Shown here in pieces: positions 58,506 through 64,000 of a DNA stretch of 64,000 nucleotides. The DNA lies in contig CAJTCV010000015.1 in NCBI GenBank assembly GCA_910574805.1, positions 1 through 64,000 on the forward strand, written 5' to 3'. Both the position numbers and the translations under genes were made by a program. Under the pieces are notes generated by a model, which saw only the letters and a program-made list of their open reading frames with translations, was not told where the DNA came from and searched no databases. The number at the start of each line of letters is the position of its first letter. Positions within the stretch are counted from its first letter, which is position 1. Source of the stretch: Lachnospiraceae bacterium. GTDB taxonomy: Bacteria > Bacillota > Clostridia > Lachnospirales > Lachnospiraceae.

Positions 58506-61130
58506 TTATGATTCAGATGTCTTTTTCTTCTTCCGGTTAATCACAGCTGTCCCGATCAGCACAAGAATCATGGAAATCATCCAGCCTGCCGTATACTTTA
58601 AAATGCAGGAGTCCTCCGGCGCCCAGTCTCTGCCGATCAGCAGACAGCCTGCCGCCATACCCGCACAGCACAACAGGATTGTCATTCCTGTTTTTCCCTG
58701 TCCCTGAAGCTTGGCTGCCGCCGCATAAAAGACCGCCATGAACAAATATCCAATCGAAATCAGCGTCGCATATGCGGCAACATCCATTCCAAAGAGCGCA
58801 TAATTCATCTCATTTGTCCCAACCGCCATGCCAAACAGCCAGAGAGCCAGAATAAATCCAGTCCCCATCAATGTATGCATCCAGAATCCTTTCCTTCTGC
58901 TGCCGTTCTCCGATGCCAGAGCAGTCATGGAGAGAAAAAGGCTCAGAATACCGAAAAAGGCTGTCGTTCCGTTTAAAGAAAAGGTATACAGATTCAGAAT
59001 ACCGGAAAACGTATTGTAATACCCGTAATCCCCCGTACAGAAGACGGCCACACAGGAAAGGATACCTGCCGCACCTAAGATACCGAACGGCAACGCCTTT
59101 TTCCCATATACAGCCGACTCTGTTCCATAAAGTCTCAGCTTCCTGATTTGCAGCCTGTCAACTCCGCCTTCGCGGTTCCACACAGCCAGAAGCAGCGCCG
59201 CCCCCAGAGTCTCCAGACAGAGCGACGATACGCCGGTCCAGACTGCTACCGCACCCGGTGCATGCAGTCTCTGAAGAATCAAAAACCTGCTGCAAAGCAG
59301 ATAGTTCCCCCCATGGACAGCCAGAAGAATCAACAGCGGAATCCCCGTTCTGCCACGCAGCCATAACAGGGTGAAGAGGCATCCACATACTGCCAGCGGA
59401 ATCAGGCTTGCAAAAATCAACCCGCACGGAAGGCACCCGATACATCCGGCGCATGTAAATACTGCTCCCACAAGAATCGAACAAAATACTGCTGTATGTA
59501 TGGTATTATGCAGTTCTTCCCTGCCGTTTTTCTGCGCATTCACCATAAGGCCAGCCGTACATCCAATACTGAGTATGATCGGGAGCAGACTGTATATCCT
59601 GAAATACAGCAGACCGTTCGGAATCATACCGCTCTGTGTCAGATAAGTCCCGAATACACGTTGCGTCGCATACCACATGGACAAAAATACAAGTCCTGCA
59701 TACATGGATACCGCACGGCTTCCCAGCGCCCGAAAACCGGGACCTGGCCGGCTGTCGCCGTCCGTCTGTATTTTTTCGTCTGTCTGATCCGCCGTTTCTT
59801 TCCTGTCGTCAGCAGTATCCCGAAGCAACGTTCTGCGCCTCCTGTTCTTTCCGCCTTTACAGGGCTCAGATACATCTTCCTGCCTTTCTTCCTCAACTGC
59901 AGATGTTTCTTCTCCCTTATCCGCGCCACTTTCCAGTATTGTCCCCTGGTCTTCTTCATCAAATACAGACGTCAAATCCTCGGCAGACTCGGACGCCGAA
60001 TCCCTTTCCTCTTCTGCCAATACGGTCCTGGTTTCTTCTTCCACAACAAATCCGGACGCGCTTTTTCTTTCATTTATATCTTCCGCTGCAGCTGTCTTTG
60101 ACTCTTCCTCAGATGCAGGAATATTTTCCAGTTCGCCGGAACTCTGTTCTGCTCCGCTGATCAGTACGCCTGTCTCCGGTTCCTCGTCGTCCCAGAAGAA
60201 ATCCTCTTCCTCATCCAGTTCCGTATGCAGATTCCCCAGAGCTTTCTCCATATCTTTTATACTGCGGAATCTTTGTTTCGGATCACAGGCACAGGCCTGA
60301 AGGATCACTGCATGCAGTGCATCGGAACCATATTTCGGGGGCGGCAGTGTCTCTCCGCTTAATCTGCGCCGCTGGGCCTCGTCGTTCTGGCTGACGGAGG
60401 GCACTGCCGGCGGCAGAGGCAGGAAGGGCAGACGGCGCTCATTCAGAAGCCAGTACAGCACAAGCCCCAGCGAATACATATCCACAGAGGCATTGTACGG
60501 CTTTCCCTGATAGACTTCCGGCGCCATGTAAGCATAGGTCCCTGTCTTCGTCGCGCCGGTCGTATGTTCCATAGACCGTGCAATACCGAAATCTCCAAGC
60601 TTGTAATCGCCGAATTCATTGATGAAGATGTTCTGCGGCTTAATATCTCTGTGTACGATTCCTTTCCTCCCGCACAACTCCAGCGCCTTGCAGATATCCA
60701 TTCCCAGCCTGATTACTTCTGTTTCCTCAAGCCCGTTCTTCTGGTTATAATAATTAGGCAGAGAGGTCAGAAGCTCCATACGGATCAGAATATCCCAGCC
60801 ATGGGTTCTCTCGTTGGGAATGATCTTATGCTCCTCATAACTGACAATATGAGAAGTTCCCTTGAACTGCGCCATAAGGGAAAATTCTTTTTCTATATCA
60901 CTCATCTGATTTCGGAAGATCGACGTGATACTCTCATCATCATATCCATCGTCTTTATAAGACAGATAATCATCTTCTGACGGCGGAATCGAGATTACCT
61001 TCAGCGCGGACCGGTAATCTCCCACTGCATTCTCATCCATCTTGCGAACCTCATATACTTTGCCGAAGCCGCCTTTCCCGACTACCCGGATTGTCTCCCA
61101 GCCGGGCCATAATTCTCTTATTTCAGACAT
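58506..61130 (-). CDS. Ser/Thr protein kinase with polytopic membrane tail
   Basis: 874 aa from ATG 61130. Full kinase domain: Gly-loop VGKGGFGKVYEVR (17-29), Lys in SALKVIS (44), HRDIKPQNIF (160-169), DFGIA (180-184), APE (203-205), so catalytically complete in contrast to the kinase at 55328. A Glu/Ser-rich linker of about 170 residues follows, then about ten membrane helices (for example LILLAVHGGNYLLCSRFLIL). The membrane part resembles a sensor or channel-like module without a named family. Genes for FHA upstream and PP2C downstream suggest one phosphorelay. Confidence 0.88.
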   Translation of the reverse strand: MSEIRELWPGWETIRVVGKGGFGKVYEVRKMDENAVGDYRSALKVISIPPSEDDYLSYKDDGYDDESITSIFRNQMSDIEKEFSLMAQFKGTSHIVSYEEHKIIPNERTHGWDILIRMELLTSLPNYYNQKNGLEETEVIRLGMDICKALELCGRKGIVHRDIKPQNIFINEFGDYKLGDFGIARSMEHTTGATKTGTYAYMAPEVYQGKPYNASVDMYSLGLVLYWLLNERRLPFLPLPPAVPSVSQNDEAQRRRLSGETLPPPKYGSDALHAVILQACACDPKQRFRSIKDMEKALGNLHTELDEEEDFFWDDEEPETGVLISGAEQSSGELENIPASEEESKTAAAEDINERKSASGFVVEEETRTVLAEEERDSASESAEDLTSVFDEEDQGTILESGADKGEETSAVEEERQEDVSEPCKGGKNRRRRTLLRDTADDRKETADQTDEKIQTDGDSRPGPGFRALGSRAVSMYAGLVFLSMWYATQRVFGTYLTQSGMIPNGLLYFRIYSLLPIILSIGCTAGLMVNAQKNGREELHNTIHTAVFCSILVGAVFTCAGCIGCLPCGLIFASLIPLAVCGCLFTLLWLRGRTGIPLLILLAVHGGNYLLCSRFLILQRLHAPGAVAVWTGVSSLCLETLGAALLLAVWNREGGVDRLQIRKLRLYGTESAVYGKKALPFGILGAAGILSCVAVFCTGDYGYYNTFSGILNLYTFSLNGTTAFFGILSLFLSMTALASENGSRRKGFWMHTLMGTGFILALWLFGMAVGTNEMNYALFGMDVAAYATLISIGYLFMAVFYAAAAKLQGQGKTGMTILLCCAGMAAGCLLIGRDWAPEDSCILKYTAGWMISMILVLIGTAVINRKKKKTSES

Positions 61131-61147
61131 CACAATTCCCTCTCCTG

Positions 61148-62650
61148 TCAATGATCTTCTGTTATGCGAAACTCATATCTGGTATGTCCGATTTTCAGGA
61201 CATCTCCATCCTGCAGTTCCACGGTTCCCTGTTCCCGAACCGGCGTTCCATTTACAAGCGTACCGTTTTTGGACTGCAGATCCTTCAGCATGACCCTGCC
61301 CTTTACATTGCAGATCCTACAATGTGTCCCGGATATGGTCAAGTCATCCGGATCCAGAACAAGATCCGCGTACTGGTTCCTCCCGAAGATCATCTCCTGA
61401 CCCTCTGCCAGCACCAGCGGATATACACTGCCGGACCCGCCCATCGCTTTCAGTTCTATCCGAAGTCCGCCTTCTATAACTGTCTGTTCTTCCTCTTCGG
61501 TTCCCTGCTCTTTCGGCGCTCCTCCCGATCTCTTCCCTTTCGCTTCTTCCCCGGACGATGCTGCATTCCAGTACCCCTTCCGGTTTCTGCGTCTGGACCT
61601 GAGAATCAAAAGGACCGCACACACCAGAAGGACTGCTGCACCGACAGCCGGGAACAGCAACGTCACACCGTTATGGGAACTCTCCGTCACCAGAACTTCT
61701 TCCTTCGGTTCTACCGGTTCTTCCGCTGCTTCCTCTGACGGTTCCTCCTCCAGTTCGCTGACAGGGAGCTCCTCTGTATACACATCCACGGTATCTTCCA
61801 GAACCCTGTCGTTTCCGGCCTCATAGACAACTCTTAAAAGCAGTACGTCTTTCCCGGCAGCCGTCCCGTCCGCAGGAAGCCCGGCGGACACAACAACCCC
61901 GGCTTTCAGAGATTGCATCATGGAAGCTCCTGTTTCTTCAGCTGACCTGCCGTCAATCATCGGTGCATAATGTCTTCCTCCCACGGACAGGCGGGAGAAG
62001 CTGCCCAGAAGCTTCGCATATTCCAGCTGTTCTTCATTCTGTGACTGACGCAGTGTGGCCACCGTATACACGGGAATTTTTGAATCCATAACTGCCTGCT
62101 TTGCTTCCTGCTCCGTGATTCCGCTTACCTGCTCATCATCTCCGTCTGAGAGAATCAGCAGACACCTTTTCGCATGCACCTTCTGATCTGTCTGAAGGAG
62201 CCGGATACTGTCCACAATCCCTTTGTACAGATTGGTATCTTCATTGCCGGCCTCCAGGCTTTGAATCACCTGATCCAGCTCTTCTCCCGCCTGCAGGAAA
62301 CCACTGCTCCTTGTCTCATTTCCCATGGTGCAGATCACCATGTTGTCTTCCGCCGTCATGGAAGAACGGATTGCCAAAAGCGTCTCTTTCACCTGATTCA
62401 TCTGTTCTTCCTTCATGGAACCGGATACATCCACCAGACAGTAGACGGTTGCAGGAATCTGCTCTTTTTCCACATCAGAGATCCCTGTAATCTGCAGAAT
62501 CTCCCCGCCCAGGGATATTTTAAAATCCTCCGGTGCACAGCCATCCTCCGGGCCTCCCAGATCAGACAGCAATATATATATTTCATCCTCATATATCTCA
62601 TAATTCTCCAGAAATCTGGAAAATTCAATTTCCTGTATTTCATTCTCCAT
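61148..62650 (-). CDS. VWA and FHA domain membrane protein
   Basis: 500 aa from ATG 62650, two bases behind the preceding stop. Residues 60-260 are a VWA domain (MIDAS CLVDVSGSMKEE, D74-S76-S78; LLILSDGDDEQVSG), then a beta region, membrane helix at about 345-365 (FPAVGAAVLLVCAVLLIL), Arg/Lys-rich stop, and a C-terminal FHA domain (MIFGRNQYADLVLDPDD, ISGTHCRI, DLQSKNGTLVNG) that reads phospho-Thr. Positive charges after the helix put FHA in the cytoplasm, near the kinases. There is no N-terminal signal peptide before the VWA part, so its export is not explained. Confidence 0.88.
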   Translation of the reverse strand: MENEIQEIEFSRFLENYEIYEDEIYILLSDLGGPEDGCAPEDFKISLGGEILQITGISDVEKEQIPATVYCLVDVSGSMKEEQMNQVKETLLAIRSSMTAEDNMVICTMGNETRSSGFLQAGEELDQVIQSLEAGNEDTNLYKGIVDSIRLLQTDQKVHAKRCLLILSDGDDEQVSGITEQEAKQAVMDSKIPVYTVATLRQSQNEEQLEYAKLLGSFSRLSVGGRHYAPMIDGRSAEETGASMMQSLKAGVVVSAGLPADGTAAGKDVLLLRVVYEAGNDRVLEDTVDVYTEELPVSELEEEPSEEAAEEPVEPKEEVLVTESSHNGVTLLFPAVGAAVLLVCAVLLILRSRRRNRKGYWNAASSGEEAKGKRSGGAPKEQGTEEEEQTVIEGGLRIELKAMGGSGSVYPLVLAEGQEMIFGRNQYADLVLDPDDLTISGTHCRICNVKGRVMLKDLQSKNGTLVNGTPVREQGTVELQDGDVLKIGHTRYEFRITEDH

Positions 62651-62652
62651 AA

Positions 62653-63150
62653 TTAATCTATACTGTCCTCCATCACACGCACAAGAAATCCGGTATATCT
62701 GCGGATGCTCTTCCGGATCTCCTGTTCTTCGTCCCCGTTCAGAACGTACATAAAGGTCTCTGCCCCGCCCTCTGTTATAAAACGATAGCAATGAAGGGCC
62801 TCTCCATATTCAATACTTTTAATTTCTCTGTACCAGATTACTTTTGTATTCCCATCGCCCTTTCCCGCCCCTGTATTCCCATAACGAATCGTCAGACGGT
62901 CTTCCTCAAATACAATCTCCCCATTTGTATAAACATACTGCGGAGCTCCTCTCCAGCTTCTGTTTGCTCTCCATATCAGAAAAACGGAAAATAAGATTCC
63001 GCCGTAATCTGCCACGTGCAGATCACCTGCAAGCATCTTAATGATCACAGTCAAAAGAATCACTGCACCTGCCAGAAGAAACAGAGAACGAAACAAAAGA
63101 CTGCTGCTTTTCCTTCCTGTATATACTTTACTGCTGAATTCAATCTTCAA
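62653..63150 (-). CDS. Membrane protein of the type VII-linked operon
   Basis: 165 aa from TTG 63150 (AAGGGTGG site); a TTG at 63177 lies inside a hairpin without a site. Two membrane helices (SLLFRSLFLLAGAVILLTVI; YGGILFSVFLIWRANR) near the N-terminus and a cytoplasmic beta-rich domain (EIVFEEDRLTIRYG, WYREIKSIEYGEALHCYRF) resembling PH-like/bacterial DUF pleckstrin folds. Function unknown. Sits between WXG100 and VWA-FHA genes. Confidence 0.7.
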   Translation of the reverse strand: MKIEFSSKVYTGRKSSSLLFRSLFLLAGAVILLTVIIKMLAGDLHVADYGGILFSVFLIWRANRSWRGAPQYVYTNGEIVFEEDRLTIRYGNTGAGKGDGNTKVIWYREIKSIEYGEALHCYRFITEGGAETFMYVLNGDEEQEIRKSIRRYTGFLVRVMEDSID

Positions 63151-63180
63151 TCCTGCCACCCTTATCCGATGATTCAAAGA

Positions 63181-63205
63181 GGGGGCCGCACACTGCGGCG
63201 CCCCC
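63181..63205 (-). terminator. GC-rich hairpin behind the WXG100 gene
   Basis: GGGGGCCGCA (63181-63190) pairs with TGCGGC-GCCCCC (63194-63205, one bulge). It lies 10 bases downstream of the WXG100 stop on the minus strand. The T-run is short (CTCTTTG), so it probably lowers read-through instead of stopping all transcription, letting WXG100 be made in excess over the downstream genes. Confidence 0.6.
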
Positions 63206-63214
63206 TTTCACTTC

Positions 63215-63514
63215 CTAACCTTTGAACGCATTGGCAATCTCTTCGTCTGCACTCTCCAGAGCGTCCGCCGCACCGCGCAGCTGAGCCGCAATTCCTTCCA
63301 GAATACTCGGAAAATCGCTCTTCAGAAGCGGAAGCATATCATTGGTAAATCCGTCAATGAATGTACTTTGCGCCGCACCTTCCCAGTTGTCTGCCACTTC
63401 GTTCACTTTACTTTCCACACTGTTGATCTTCTCGTTAATCTCCTCCCGGCTGTTGTCCAGAAATGTAGCCGCGTCGCGCAGCTCTTCCGGTGTCATAGCT
63501 ATTCTTCCAGCCAT
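63215..63514 (-). CDS. WXG100-family type VII secretion substrate/chaperone
   Basis: 99 aa, two helices around a W-x-G turn (VADNWEGAAQSTF), normal WXG100 length and hairpin form. AMTPEELRDAATFL and the closing LESADEEIANAFKG are typical. Such proteins dimerise and are exported by the FtsK/SpoIIIE-type ATPase EssC, expected beyond the right edge. No canonical YxxxD/E tail is seen at the extreme C-terminus. Second of two adjacent WXG100 genes. Confidence 0.9.
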   Translation of the reverse strand: MAGRIAMTPEELRDAATFLDNSREEINEKINSVESKVNEVADNWEGAAQSTFIDGFTNDMLPLLKSDFPSILEGIAAQLRGAADALESADEEIANAFKG

Positions 63515-63581
63515 GTCTTTTTCCTCCTTTAAAATATGTATTATTCAACGGGCATGTATTCCCATTTGAATCAGATGTGAT

Positions 63582-63887
63582 TTACAGGTTCAGTTTCAGG
63601 TTCTCTGCCTCACGGACGATGGGTTCATAGATTCTGCGGGCATTGCTCAGATGCTCGCACATCCGAAGCATCACTGCCTTGCGGTCTTCGATTCCCTCTA
63701 CCCAAGTAGTATCATACTGCTTTTTGAAACCTTCGCTTCCGCTTCCTTTCCAGCCGGATTCCCGGAGCATCTCTTCCATCGCCTGCTGCAGTGCCTTCTG
63801 AATCTCCGTCAGATCATCCACCGCCGACCGAAGCTTTGTCTCGGCTGCTTCCATGGCTTCCAGATTAATGATCAGTTTACTTGCCAT
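63582..63887 (-). CDS. WXG100-family type VII secretion protein
   Basis: 101 aa from ATG 63887 (GGAGTG seven bases upstream). Helical hairpin with W-x-G in ESGWKGSGSEGF. The first half is rich in Ala/Leu/Glu heptads (AMEAAETKLRSAVDDLTEIQ). Likely heterodimer partner of the 99-aa WXG100 protein. Six bases plus a stop separate it from the truncated gene to the right, so it belongs to the same operon. Confidence 0.88.
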   Translation of the reverse strand: MASKLIINLEAMEAAETKLRSAVDDLTEIQKALQQAMEEMLRESGWKGSGSEGFKKQYDTTWVEGIEDRKAVMLRMCEHLSNARRIYEPIVREAENLKLNL

Positions 63888-63900
63888 TCTCATTCACTCC

Positions 63901-64000
63901 TTACAAGACAGCCATGATATCGCTCATGTAACCGCCTGCCTCATTCACTCTCTTTTTCTCTTCTTCCAGCTCATCCAGACGACCCATATCTTTTAGAATG
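63901..64000 (-). CDS. C-terminal fragment of an upstream operon gene (runs off right edge)
   Basis: The minus strand is open from base 64000 to a TAA at 63903-63901, encoding a helical end (RLDELEEEKKRVNEAGGYM then SDIMAVL). No start with a binding site is inside the window, so this is the end of a gene whose body lies to the right. The charged helix is in keeping with a WXG100/LXG-type or other type VII accessory protein, but the fragment is too short to assign. Confidence 0.55.
   Translation of the reverse strand, partial: ILKDMGRLDELEEEKKRVNEAGGYMSDIMAVL

Overview
The window looks like a chromosomal segment of an anaerobic Gram-positive gut bacterium of the Clostridia, most likely Lachnospiraceae. 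The evidence is a low-to-mid GC content, the Firmicute gene order rplU-rpmA-obgE-yhbY-nadD-yqeK-rsfS, an anaerobic class III ribonucleotide reductase, a lysine riboswitch on an NhaC-family transporter, FabT-like palindromes, lipoprotein signal peptides, and a WXG100/type VII secretion-type locus. The family assignment is inferred from gene content, not from a 16S sequence.

Left end (1-3881): the right-hand end of an integrated element (ICE or prophage). It holds a truncated excisionase-like gene, a small gene that overlaps it in another frame, accessory regulators, two divergent XRE regulators around a perfect dyad operator, a compact type I toxin-antitoxin locus (27-aa holin-like toxin plus antisense RNA), a tyrosine integrase, and an att site made from the 3' end of a tRNA gene.

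4,000-19,300: a MarR/TauE pair; a GntR-ABC operon; an acetyltransferase-DUF6320-NagZ operon with a divergent esterase; DegV; an FtsX/MacB-type ABC operon headed by an XRE-permease fusion; and an NhaC transporter behind a lysine riboswitch.

19,300-32,200: nrdG, a separate 52-codon glycyl-radical domain, and nrdD. The class III reductase is split in two and is preceded by tandem NrdR boxes. Then come YitT, MiaB, KptA and two hypothetical proteins, an acyl-CoA carboxyltransferase under two FabT-like boxes, a 969-aa protein of unknown function and a small hypothetical protein.

32,200-46,650: two divergent ECF sigma operons, an SPFH/ribbon-helix-helix pair, a tandem DUF305 protein, an HscC-like Hsp70 with a membrane J-domain partner, an AEC transporter, NUDIX, and the rsfS...rplU housekeeping operon (transcribed leftwards).

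46,680-64,000: one tightly packed leftward operon of about 16 genes that starts beyond the right edge. In transcription order: a C-terminal fragment, two WXG100 proteins, a membrane protein, VWA-FHA, a Ser/Thr kinase with a polytopic membrane tail, TPR-LRR, a Ser/Thr kinase with an extracytoplasmic TPR, a 44-aa membrane peptide, PP2C-TPR, three TPR surface proteins with different C-termini (MORN-like, YD-like, chitobiase-like plus LRR), a VWA-TPR protein, and two zinc-ribbon proteins. It reads as a type VII secretion locus combined with an FHA/kinase/phosphatase switch and a family of TPR-stalk surface proteins. This is the most system-like part of the window.
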